Shown piece after piece: positions 9,331-18,100 of a stretch of DNA of 64,000 nt (positions within the stretch are counted from its first letter, which is position 1; every line of letters begins with the position of its first letter). The notes under the pieces were generated by a model. That model was not told the origin of the DNA, did not search any database, and saw nothing but the letters and a program-made list of their open reading frames with translations. Position numbers and translations under genes: made by a program. Source of the DNA: Paenibacillus macerans (GTDB taxonomy: Bacteria; Bacillota; Bacilli; Paenibacillales; Paenibacillaceae); the NCBI RefSeq assembly GCF_023715465.1, contig NZ_JAMBOE010000001.1, forward strand, positions 1 to 64,000. Direction: 5' to 3'.

Positions 9331-10860
9331 TTGTTGAAAAACACACGTCTATCGAAGCGCCTGACAAAAAAGCTGTCAGGGATCGGCCCGACTCCCGACG
9401 TGCCGCTTTCGGACAGTCTCGTCCTCAACGAAGCGACAATCAGACAGAATTTTATGCATTGCGCCGATCTGGTCACGCGGAAATTTTATATTGTACATTC
9501 ACTTCCCTGCTTGGCGGTGTATCTCAAAGTGTTGGTCGATCATACGCTTTGGGACGAAGGGTTGTTAATGCCGTTAATGAAGCTGGATCCCAAAGAAGCT
9601 GAATCCCCGGAGCAGTTGATTGAACGCTTGAAACATCACCTGCCATCGATTGTCGCAATGAATACGATATCGAATCTGAAGGAAGCCGTCGGAAGTATCG
9701 TCAATGGCGAGGTCGTCTTATTTTTCGAGTCTTCCAGGCAGGCATTATCCATCAAGATCAGGGACAAACTGCAGCGGCAACTGGAAGAACCTAGCACAGA
9801 ATCGGTAATTCGCGGCCCGCGGCTCGGCTTTATCGAGAGAATCGATGTCAACATGGCCCTGCTTCGCCATACTGTTCGGACGCCGCAGCTTAAGATGGAG
9901 AACATCGTCTTGGGAACGACAACGCAAACCGAAGTAGCGATCGTCTATATCGACGGCCTGGCAGCTCAAAACATAGTAGAAGAGGTCCGGCGGCGGTTGG
10001 CCAAAATCGAGATGAACAGTGTCATGACCTCCGGGTATATTGAAGAGTTAATCAGCGATCATCCCCTGTCTCCGTTTCCGTTGATTCAGTCGACCCAACG
10101 GCCCGATGCCGTGTCGGCCTCGCTGATCGAAGGCAAAGTAGCCCTGCTTGTAAACGGCTCGCCCTTTGCGCTGATCCTGCCCGTGACGTTCTGGTTCGCA
10201 TTCCAGACGGTTGAGGATTACTACATCAATTTCCTGTTCGGTTCCATGCTGCGTATGTTGAGATATTTGTTTGCTTTCTTGGCTCTTGCCCTGCCTTCCA
10301 TCTTCGTAGCAGTCACAACTTATCATTCCGAAATGATCCCGTCCTCGTTGACGATGACTCTTGCGGCATCGCGGGAAGTTGTTCCGTTCCCGGCACTTAT
10401 GGAGTCGCTCATGATGGAGGTCACGTTCGAGGCGCTTCGCGAGGGCGGTGTCCGCCTGCCTCGTCCCGTAGGGCAGACCATCAGCATCGTAGGCGCGCTG
10501 GTCATCGGACAAGCAGCCGTACAGGCCGGTATTATATCGGCGCCCATCGTTATTGTAGTGTCGCTGACGGGGATCGCCTCGTTTCTGATTCCCAATCCGA
10601 CTTTAAACCAGGCGGTCAGCCTTTTGCGTTTTCCGCTGCTGATTTGCGCCGGGACATTCGGGCTTTACGGATTCGGGGCCGGTTTGATCGCCATTTTGAT
10701 TCACTTGACCAATCTGCGGTCCTTCGGCGTCCCTTACCTGTCCCCTGTTGCTCCGGTTCATTGGGCTGGTTTACTCGATGTTTTCTTTAGAGCCCCCTGG
10801 CAGGTACTTAATAAGCGGCAACGCCGCATCGGGCAGGAATTGGAGCTGAAGAAGAAATGA
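9331..10860 (+). CDS. gerKA: Spore germination receptor A subunit (GerA family)
   Basis: The protein has 509 residues. A large hydrophilic N-terminal domain is followed by about five membrane segments in residues 280-480, the usual GerAA/GerKA layout. Conserved stretches include IERIDVNMALLRH and FPALMESLMMEVTFEALREG. The A subunit, with B and C, forms the germinant receptor in the spore inner membrane. The start is TTG 9331 (or TTG 9334) behind TTGGAG. It is the first gene of an operon and overlaps gerC by 4 bp (ATGA). The germinant cannot be told from sequence, and the gerK name is a family-level call. Confidence 0.93.
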   Translation: MLKNTRLSKRLTKKLSGIGPTPDVPLSDSLVLNEATIRQNFMHCADLVTRKFYIVHSLPCLAVYLKVLVDHTLWDEGLLMPLMKLDPKEAESPEQLIERLKHHLPSIVAMNTISNLKEAVGSIVNGEVVLFFESSRQALSIKIRDKLQRQLEEPSTESVIRGPRLGFIERIDVNMALLRHTVRTPQLKMENIVLGTTTQTEVAIVYIDGLAAQNIVEEVRRRLAKIEMNSVMTSGYIEELISDHPLSPFPLIQSTQRPDAVSASLIEGKVALLVNGSPFALILPVTFWFAFQTVEDYYINFLFGSMLRMLRYLFAFLALALPSIFVAVTTYHSEMIPSSLTMTLAASREVVPFPALMESLMMEVTFEALREGGVRLPRPVGQTISIVGALVIGQAAVQAGIISAPIVIVVSLTGIASFLIPNPTLNQAVSLLRFPLLICAGTFGLYGFGAGLIAILIHLTNLRSFGVPYLSPVAPVHWAGLLDVFFRAPWQVLNKRQRRIGQELELKKK

Positions 10861-12029
10861 ATTTCCGCCGAATCGCCTTGACGTTCGCGGCTTTATGGTG
10901 CTGTCTCGCCATGCTTACGGGATGCTGGGACCGCAAGGAAATGGACGAGCTTGCTTTTGTTATGGCTTCCGGTCTCGATCTGGCGGAAAACGGGGAACTG
11001 GTTACTTCCTTGCAAATCGCCTTGCCGATCGGACTTCCAACTCCCGTGCAATCCAAAGGAAAAAAGTCGTTTGTAGTTCTTTCGGAGGAGGGACAGGACG
11101 GCATCGATACCCTGAACAAAGAGCAGCAGCAATTGTCGCGGACCATCAAGCTGGGGCTCCGAAGAGTGATCGTCATCGGCGAAAGCCTCGGCAGACACGG
11201 ATTAAACCAGGTGTTGGATACGTTGATGCGCTCCCCGGAAAGCAGGTATAACAGTTATATCGTAACCGCTTATGGAACGACGGCCAAAGAGGTCCTCAGC
11301 ACCCCTTACCTGCTCGAGGAAATTCCCGCCGACGGCATAAACAACATTTTGAAAAACGATTCTACCCTGGCCGTCAAAGCCGATGAGTTTTTGGATGCGC
11401 TTGCCGCTCACGGGAAATCTCCGGTAACGGCGGGCATCCAGCTAACAAAGGACGCAACCGGAAATCCGACCTTCAAACTAGACAAGATTGCCGCTTACCG
11501 CGGTAACAAGCTGGTCGGATTTCTTTCCGGAGACGAGCAGAAAGCGTTTCGGCTGTTTCGGGAAAATATCCATGCGCTAAGCTGGGCGGTACAGTTCGAG
11601 CCCCCGAACCCCGAATACAAAGGAACCGTGAATATGAACGTCTTAAAGGTGAAGCGGGACATTCACACCCGAATGATCGAGGAGAAACCCGCCATCACGG
11701 TTCACATCACGGTAACGGGCATAATCAATGCCAATGATACGGAACTCGACATGACCAATTCGGAGGTACATAATCGCCTGGAAAGGAAATATGAAGACGA
11801 GCTGAAAAAAGCGATGGAAAGCGCCGTCTCGATTTCACAGCGGGAATTCAAATCGGATATATTCGGGTTCGGCCGGAAGGTCCATACCGATCACCCTTAT
11901 GCCTGGAAGAAACTGAAGGAGCAATGGGATGCGATGTACTCAACGATTCCGGTAGAAGTGAACATCGATGTCCGAATCGAGCGGTTCGGAAGAACGCAGG
12001 CTGCCGGACATCTTATCAAACGCGATTAA
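10857..12029 (+). CDS. gerKC: Spore germination receptor C subunit, lipoprotein (Ger(x)C)
   Basis: The 390-residue protein begins with a lipoprotein signal and lipobox LTGC, followed at once by WDRKEMDEL, the hallmark of Ger(x)C proteins. The mature protein would be diacylglycerol-modified and attached to the spore inner membrane, where it joins the A and B subunits. Its three-domain fold is typical in length. The gene sits second here, between A and B; the A-C-B order occurs in some operons, while gerA of B. subtilis is A-B-C. It starts in a 4-bp overlap with the A gene. Confidence 0.93.
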   Translation: MNFRRIALTFAALWCCLAMLTGCWDRKEMDELAFVMASGLDLAENGELVTSLQIALPIGLPTPVQSKGKKSFVVLSEEGQDGIDTLNKEQQQLSRTIKLGLRRVIVIGESLGRHGLNQVLDTLMRSPESRYNSYIVTAYGTTAKEVLSTPYLLEEIPADGINNILKNDSTLAVKADEFLDALAAHGKSPVTAGIQLTKDATGNPTFKLDKIAAYRGNKLVGFLSGDEQKAFRLFRENIHALSWAVQFEPPNPEYKGTVNMNVLKVKRDIHTRMIEEKPAITVHITVTGIINANDTELDMTNSEVHNRLERKYEDELKKAMESAVSISQREFKSDIFGFGRKVHTDHPYAWKKLKEQWDAMYSTIPVEVNIDVRIERFGRTQAAGHLIKRD

Positions 12030-12052
12030 CAATAAAATTGAGGATGGTTGGC

Positions 12053-13150
12053 ATGAAGGTAACCGGCATGCAGGTTTTCTGGATGATTACTTTGATGGCT
12101 ATGGGAATGACCTTAATCATGACGTTAACCCCCAGCATAACTGCGGCCAGGCAGGATATATGGATGTCCATTATCGTTGCCGGCTGCATTACGTTTGTAG
12201 TTACCTTGATAACCACACGAACGACACTGCTGTACCCGGACCAGAATTTAATTCAAATGTCCCAGACCCTCTTGGGAAAATGGCTGGGCAAAGCGGTTAT
12301 TCTGATTTACTTCATTCAATGGTACACCATTCTCCCGATCGTTTTGCGGCAGTTTAACGACGTCATCCATGTCATGATGTTGCCGATGACACCGAGTTGG
12401 GCAATTATGTTGATTATGCTTGCCCTGATCATCTATGCGACTTATTCCGGGGGGATTGAATCGATCGCCCGCTGCAGCGAGATTCTCGGCCCCATCGTCA
12501 TCATCATGGTATTCCTTACCTTGCTCGCCAGCATCAACAACGTGCACCTAGATTCCCTGCTCCCCGTGTACGCGGACAGCGGCATCGCGGCGATATTCAA
12601 AGGCTCGCTTGCTCCAGCCTCCTATCTTGGGCACTCCGTAGAGTATCTTATGCTTGCTTGCTTTTTGACCACCCCGCGCAAAGGGGGGCGGTACGCCTTC
12701 GCAGCGGTGATTGTGGCCGTGTTTGTCGTCCTGATCGCCATGACGATAGCTACGACGACGATCGGAGTGACGCTCACCTCCAAAATGTGGTACCCTTTTT
12801 TTGAAATGTCCCGAAAAATATCGATATTCGGATTTATCGAAAATCTCGATCCGCTGCCGATTATCGTTTGGTTCGCCAGCGTATTCATCAAACTGGCGAT
12901 CTATTTGTTCATAACCAGCTACGGGACGGCGCAATTTCTGAATATTGAAAATTGGCGAATCATGATCTGGTTCATCGCGCCGGTTGTCCTTCTTTTCGCC
13001 TTGATTCCGCAGAACGTCGCCGAAGCGGTCAACCATTACTTACTCAATTATTGGATTCCCGTCGCGCTTCCCGTCAACATGTTGGGCCTTCCCCTACTGC
13101 TGCTGACCGTGGGAAAGATCAGACAAGGGCTGAGCCGCTCGAAAAAATAA
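12053..13150 (+). CDS. gerKB: Spore germination receptor B subunit (endospore germination permease)
   Basis: The protein is about 365 residues with ten predicted membrane helices, of the amino-acid/polyamine/organocation transporter fold, as in GerAB/GerKB. B subunits bind the germinant. I chose ATG 12053 because GAGG sits 9 nt upstream; ATG 12044 abuts that GAGG. The gene starts 23 bp after gerC and ends the operon. A short CCCC/GGGG hairpin at 13151-13169 follows the stop but has no clear U-tract. Confidence 0.92.
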   Translation: MKVTGMQVFWMITLMAMGMTLIMTLTPSITAARQDIWMSIIVAGCITFVVTLITTRTTLLYPDQNLIQMSQTLLGKWLGKAVILIYFIQWYTILPIVLRQFNDVIHVMMLPMTPSWAIMLIMLALIIYATYSGGIESIARCSEILGPIVIIMVFLTLLASINNVHLDSLLPVYADSGIAAIFKGSLAPASYLGHSVEYLMLACFLTTPRKGGRYAFAAVIVAVFVVLIAMTIATTTIGVTLTSKMWYPFFEMSRKISIFGFIENLDPLPIIVWFASVFIKLAIYLFITSYGTAQFLNIENWRIMIWFIAPVVLLFALIPQNVAEAVNHYLLNYWIPVALPVNMLGLPLLLLTVGKIRQGLSRSKK

Positions 13151-13169
13151 CCCCGGCAAAAACCAGGGG

Positions 13170-13200
13170 TTGATATGCGGGCTTCCCTCTGTGATAGAAT
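13170..13200 (+). promoter_or_regulatory. Promoter of the adenylyltransferase leader
   Basis: TTGATA (13170-13175), a 19-bp spacer, and TAGAAT (13195-13200). The spacer is on the long side. The start would fall about 30 bp before the leader-peptide ATG. Confidence 0.45.
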
Positions 13201-13237
13201 ATTATGTATTACTTAAGAAAAAGGGGGGCAGCAACTT

Positions 13238-13264
13238 ATGAAAAAGCAGTTGGATAAATTGTAA
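13238..13264 (+). CDS. Eight-codon leader peptide MKKQLDKL
   Basis: ATG 13238 to TAA 13264 encodes MKKQLDKL. A strong AAGGGGGG ribosome site lies 9 nt upstream, better than expected for a chance ORF. It precedes the aminoglycoside adenylyltransferase gene by about 100 nt with no other gene between. Its place suggests a regulatory leader peptide of the kind found before antibiotic-inducible resistance genes; no expression evidence exists. Confidence 0.5.
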   Translation: MKKQLDKL

Positions 13265-13273
13265 CGTTTTTTC

Positions 13274-13351
13274 AGGAGAGCGCTTTATTCCTATCGAATC
13301 CGCGGACCGCCCTCCTTCTTATTAACAACATCCAAATAAAAAAACAGGAGG
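13274..13351 (+). promoter_or_regulatory. Competing hairpins around the adenylyltransferase ribosome site
   Basis: CCTCCT at 13311-13316 can pair either with upstream AGGAG at 13274-13278 or with the AGGAGG ribosome site of the resistance gene at 13346-13351. The first pairing would leave the ribosome site free and the second would hide it. A ribosome paused on the leader ORF, which ends at 13264, would be next to the upstream arm. The complementarity is seen; the switch is inference. Confidence 0.4.
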
Positions 13352-13362
13352 TTGGGTCTAAG

Positions 13363-14217
13363 ATGAGAAGCGAACAAGAAATGATGCAATTGATTCTGGA
13401 CTACGCAAGAAATGATGACCGGGTCCGTGCGGTCGGGATGAACGGATCGCGAACGAATCCAAATGCCCCGAAAGATAGGTTTCAGGATTACGATATTGTG
13501 TTTCTGGTTACGGACATGAATTCTTTTATCAGGGACAAACATTGGGTCGACTGCTTCGGAAGCCGGATCATCATGCAAACGCCGGAAGACATGAAGCTGA
13601 TTCCGCCCGATTTGGATGGGAACTACTCTTATCTTATGTTGTTTTCGGATGGCAACCGGATCGATCTTACCCTTTGTCCTGTCGAGAAAAAAGAAACCTG
13701 GAATAATGGTGACAAATTATCCTTAGTGCTGCTGGATAAGGATCATGCTTTGCCGCATCTGCCGGAGCCAACCGATCTAGATTACTGGGTGAAGCGCCCG
13801 TCAGCCGCTCTTTACGCAGATTGCTGCAACGAATTTTGGTGGGTTTCCACCTATGTGGCCAAAGGCTTGTGGAGACGGGAAATGACATACGCAATGGACC
13901 ACTTGAACATGTATGTAAGACCAATGCTGATCAAAATGCTGGAATGGAAGGTTGGTCTGGACACCGGTTTCTCTCTCAGTGCAGGGAAAAACGGCAAGTA
14001 TTTGGAAAAATATCTGCTGCACCAGGGCTGGCTGGCATTGATGGCCACTTATCCGGAGGGGACGTATGGAGCAGTCTGGCGCGCCTTGTTTGCCGCATTG
14101 GATTTGTTTCGCAGCACGGCAAAAGAGGTGGCGGAACGGTTGAATTACGAGTATCCGCTTAATGATGACAGAAACGTCACTGCATATTTGAAACAGGTGC
14201 AACAGTTGGAGCCGTGA
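13363..14217 (+). CDS. aadK: Aminoglycoside 6-adenylyltransferase (ANT(6) family)
   Basis: The 284-residue length matches ANT(6)/AadK enzymes, which transfer AMP from ATP to the 6-hydroxyl of streptomycin. The nucleotidyltransferase signature GMNGSRTN is followed by the acidic pair in FQDYDIVFLV, which binds metal. DGNRIDLTL supplies the third acidic residue of the fold, and NEFWWVSTYVAKGL is typical of the C-terminal half. The start ATG has AGGAGG 11 nt upstream. The gene is alone in its transcript behind a leader ORF. It is closest in kind to chromosomal aadK of Bacillales, with no mobile-element sequence nearby. Confidence 0.92.
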   Translation: MRSEQEMMQLILDYARNDDRVRAVGMNGSRTNPNAPKDRFQDYDIVFLVTDMNSFIRDKHWVDCFGSRIIMQTPEDMKLIPPDLDGNYSYLMLFSDGNRIDLTLCPVEKKETWNNGDKLSLVLLDKDHALPHLPEPTDLDYWVKRPSAALYADCCNEFWWVSTYVAKGLWRREMTYAMDHLNMYVRPMLIKMLEWKVGLDTGFSLSAGKNGKYLEKYLLHQGWLALMATYPEGTYGAVWRALFAALDLFRSTAKEVAERLNYEYPLNDDRNVTAYLKQVQQLEP

Positions 14218-14265
14218 GTCGGCGTAATGTAGCGCAATAAACAAGCGGTAAACTAACATTTAATT

Positions 14266-14310
14266 AAAAAAACAACCGCCGTCAGCTTCATAGGCCGACA
14301 GCGGTTGTTG
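14266..14310 (-). terminator. Terminator of the adhesin-sortase operon
   Basis: CAACCGCTGTC and GACGGCGGTTG arms, read leftwards, are followed by TTTTTTT, just past the sortase stop. Confidence 0.8.
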
Positions 14311-14319
14311 TATATATCG

Positions 14320-15099
14320 TCATTTACGCTTTCGGGCGACCACCGCCAACCGGCCATTGTCGGCCGAGTACTCGCACGTGGACAGTACAATAAGCTTGTC
14401 GCCATAGCGGGCTGTCACGCCCGTGTCGTAAAGAGCGAGTTTTTTGATGTTCCGTACATACGAATCGAACTCGGCGGGCGTACTTACGTTGTCAATCTGA
14501 TAGTACTTAAAAACGTCGTCCGATTTGCGATAAACTTTTGACAGAATTACAGCAATAATCTCATACTCTTCCTTTTCGTAAAGCGTATTGAACTGGAACG
14601 TTGCATGCTCCTTATAAAAGCTTTCTTTCTTGTACTTCATCAAGTCTTTAAACATCCAGCCGCTTTTCATGTGATGTCCGTGAATCAGCATAATGCCCGA
14701 ACCGTTGATCCGGCTGTGCTCGTCCAAAAAGGGCAGGCCGTCTTTGTTTTTCTTTTTATCGAAATCATGATTGAGATAGAACTGCGCATCCTGTGGATTC
14801 TGCATGACCGGGTACTCAATTCGGGTCCCGTCAATCTTCAGCCATCCGACGATGTCCGGGTTCCTCTCGTAAAGCTCGCGAAATTCGGGAAGCATGACCG
14901 CCCCATCCGTCTTCATGATCAAAGGGGAGGGGAATGCCTCCCCTCCGCCCTTGTCCGACTCTTCTCCCCAAACTTTTGTCAGTTCTTCGATTTTCTGCCG
15001 TTCAGCATAATCCTGCAGGAAAGTTCTCGCCATTTCGAACAGAGAAAACACCAACAGAAGCAAGGAAAAGGCGATAAGAAATTTTTTAGTTTTACTCAT
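14320..15099 (-). CDS. srtB: Class B sortase
   Basis: The 259-residue membrane-anchored transpeptidase has an N-terminal signal anchor (FLIAFSLLLLVFSLFEMA). The catalytic histidine is in MLIHGHHM, the cysteine in VLSTCEYS and the arginine in NGRLAVVARK; the spacing and the region between histidine and cysteine fit class B. ATG 15099 with AAAGGCGG upstream is the start, since the longer frame would run into the preceding gene. It lies 20 bp after the giant surface protein gene in the same direction, so it is probably dedicated to anchoring that protein. Confidence 0.9.
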   Translation of the reverse strand: MSKTKKFLIAFSLLLLVFSLFEMARTFLQDYAERQKIEELTKVWGEESDKGGGEAFPSPLIMKTDGAVMLPEFRELYERNPDIVGWLKIDGTRIEYPVMQNPQDAQFYLNHDFDKKKNKDGLPFLDEHSRINGSGIMLIHGHHMKSGWMFKDLMKYKKESFYKEHATFQFNTLYEKEEYEIIAVILSKVYRKSDDVFKYYQIDNVSTPAEFDSYVRNIKKLALYDTGVTARYGDKLIVLSTCEYSADNGRLAVVARKRK

Positions 15100-15119
15100 T
15101 TTCTTACCGCCTTTCCGGT

Positions 15120-18100
15120 TTACTGGATGTGTTTTTTCTTCTTGCTGCTGAGCAGACAAAGTCCGATCGTAATCAAGGACATCAGCGCCAAAGCCATATA
15201 GAAGATTGGCGGTGCGCTGTTATCCCCGGTTTGCGGAACATCGTCCAGCTCGTTGTTGCCGTTGTCGGTTGGAATGTCGACGCTGCCGACTTCGGTGTTG
15301 CTGCTGTCGGCCGGATTGTCGACGTTACCAACTTCGGTGTTGCTGTTGTCGGTCGGAATGTCGACGTTGCCGACTTCGGTGTTGCTGTTGTCGGTCGGAA
15401 TGTCGACGTTGCCGTCGCCGGTTGGGATATCAACGTTGCCGGTTGTGGTGTTGCTGTCGTCAACTGGAGTGTCGACGTTGTCAGCTCCATCGACGTCATT
15501 GTCGCTTCTACTATCGCCGTTGCCAGGCACAGGATTTTGCGGCTGAGGCTTGCCCGGTTCAGGCTCTGGTTCGGGTCCAGTTCCGCCGCCGCCACCGCCA
15601 CCACTACTGCCACCGCCGCCGGATCTAATCGGCTTCATCGGTACGTTGTGATGTACAACGTCAAAATCGACAGAAATCCTATCGCTCCTGTACGTCTCGT
15701 ATCCGTCCTTCGTTACGATCAGATAGTAATCCGCTTCAGGAAACACCATGTACGCATAGAAGCCATTTGCGTCGCTATCCTGCTCCGGGCTCGCGTTGTC
15801 GTGCGGTGGAAAATTCGGAAACGGAGGGAGCGTTACTTTCGTATCCGGAATGCGCCCGTTATCTATGTTCCGTTGCGTATTCGCATAATACAGTGTAACT
15901 TTGGCTCCCTCAATTTTCTTGCCGGTGATGGCATCTCCTGTCGTCTCATCATAAACCGTACCGTAAGGGTCGACCAATGCCTCGGAAATATTCAGTTCTC
16001 CGTTAGCCTTGACGTCCAGCTGCGTCACCTTGAAGAGCAGTTCCTGACCGTCCTCAGCTTGATAGCGAACTTCCATGGTGTACTGCTGCGCGCTCAGCTC
16101 TTCGTCTTCTATGGAGAAGGTACCGTTCGAAGCCATCGGAAATGCCTTGGGATTGTCGTTCCCCCCGACATAATTGCCGAGTTCATCCTTCAAATAGATA
16201 TGCATCTGGCTGGTAAGCGAATCGTTAAATAACACTGTTGTTCCATCCAGTTGCTTGAATAGAACGATCCCTACTGCCGTAATGTCCGCCGGAACGGTTT
16301 CGTCTTTCACGCTGCCGTCCACATTTGCTTTTTGCGTGAACTCGACTGGAACGTCCTTTCCGCCTACCTGATACATCTTCGTATACGTGATCGTATAGTC
16401 GGTATCCGCCTTGGCAGGAACGAAATATTCACCTTTCTCATCTGTCCGGATCTTCTGCGTTTCGTTGGTCTTCTTGTTAGTCACAATGATTTCCGCATTC
16501 GGAATGATTTCTCCTGTGTTGTTGTCACGCAGCACACCTTCCAGATACGGACGGGTATTGACAAATTTCGCTTCTGCCACTGTCTTCTCCGGAATGGTGC
16601 CTGTGTGTTCGAGACTCTCAGGATCCGTCACATAGCCATCCTTCGAATAATCGTCCTGGGTCACCGTATACTTGAGATACGTCGGAAGTCCTTCTATAAC
16701 GAGTTTCTGGCCGTCGGTAAGCTCGAATGTGTCTCCGCTCGTGATCGTGCCCTTGCTGCCGTCCGACTTCTCATAGGCGTAGGATTCGTTTGCTCCCTCG
16801 CCAGTGAAGATGACTGTGTACGTGAACGGCTTCTTCTTGTCGTCGTCCTTGCCATTAACCGTGTTGCTGATGATCAGGCCGCCCTCCAAGACTCGAACGT
16901 TCGTGAACGGAGCATTTTTATCTTCGCCCTTCATGACATCGGTATAATTCCGTTCCTCAGGAATGGTCTCGTATTCGTCGGCTTTGTAGTCCTTCTGGGT
17001 AACTGTGTACTTCAGATCCTTAGGCAGACCCAAAATATCCAGTGTCTCTCCGTCCTTGAGCTGGAAGGTACCGCCGGACTTGATCGTGCCCGTGCTGCCG
17101 TCCGACTTCTCGTAAGAGTAGCTTCCATCCTTGCCCGCATCCTCAAAGCTGACGGTGTACTCGAACTCCTTCGTCTTGTCGCCGCCGTTGCCCATGACCG
17201 AATTGCTGATGGTCAGCTTGTTGACGGTCCGTTCATTGATGAAGTCCGCCTTGTGATCGCCTTTATCCGCAATTGTGCCGGACCGTTCTCGCGTCTCCGG
17301 CATGGTCGTGTAACCGTCAACGGTCGTATAATCGGCCTCGGTTACGGTATAAACCAGATTTGCAGGCAATATCGGCAGCGTCACAGTTTGTCCGTGCTTG
17401 AGGGTAATCTTGTCACCGCTCTTGATCTTGCCATACGTATTATCCGGCTTCGTATAGGTGTACTCTCCGTCCTTGCCTTCGCCGGTGAAGGTCACGGTGT
17501 ACTCGAACTCTTTGTTCGGATCGCTGCCGTTTCCTTCCACCTTATTGCTGATGGTCAGCTTTCCTTGTGCCGGCGTAGGCACGACCAGCGGATTGTCAGA
17601 GGTTACTGTCACGCCGTCTACCCAGATGGGCTTTCCTGGCGTATTTCCTACATATACCTGATAAATTCTTGTCGTTGGCAGCCATGTATTGGTATCAATA
17701 TAGGTTTCCTTCAGCTCATAATACCCCGGATTCGGGAATAGCAGATTGAGCTTGCCGTCATTCCCGGTAGTTCCTTTGGCTGTTTGCGTTCCGTCGTCTT
17801 TCTTATACAACGTAAACTCTACGTCTTTTAACGGATTGCCATTGGGATCTACCTTTTTCAGGGGCAGCAGGGCATTGGAGCTTGAACTGCCGGCTACGTC
17901 TGAACTGTCCAGCGTGCTTTCACTTCTGGCACTGACAGATTTCAGCTTATCATCGCCCATCAGCTTTACCTCGTTGCCCATTTTGTCGCCAGCTTTCGCT
18001 TTAGAAGGATCAACCTCAGTTTGATACACAAATTGGTAAAACTTATTGGGGTACTCCATTTTGAATTTTAGAACTGTAGTGCCTCCTGCGCCTGGTGCAA

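Noticed and set aside
15129-17741. Long plus-strand frames (367 and 469 codons) opposite the adhesin gene
   Set aside because: They are mirror readings of a repeat-rich coding sequence; residue composition is odd (Arg/Cys- or Leu/Ile/Arg-rich) and no ribosome sites or family motifs occur.
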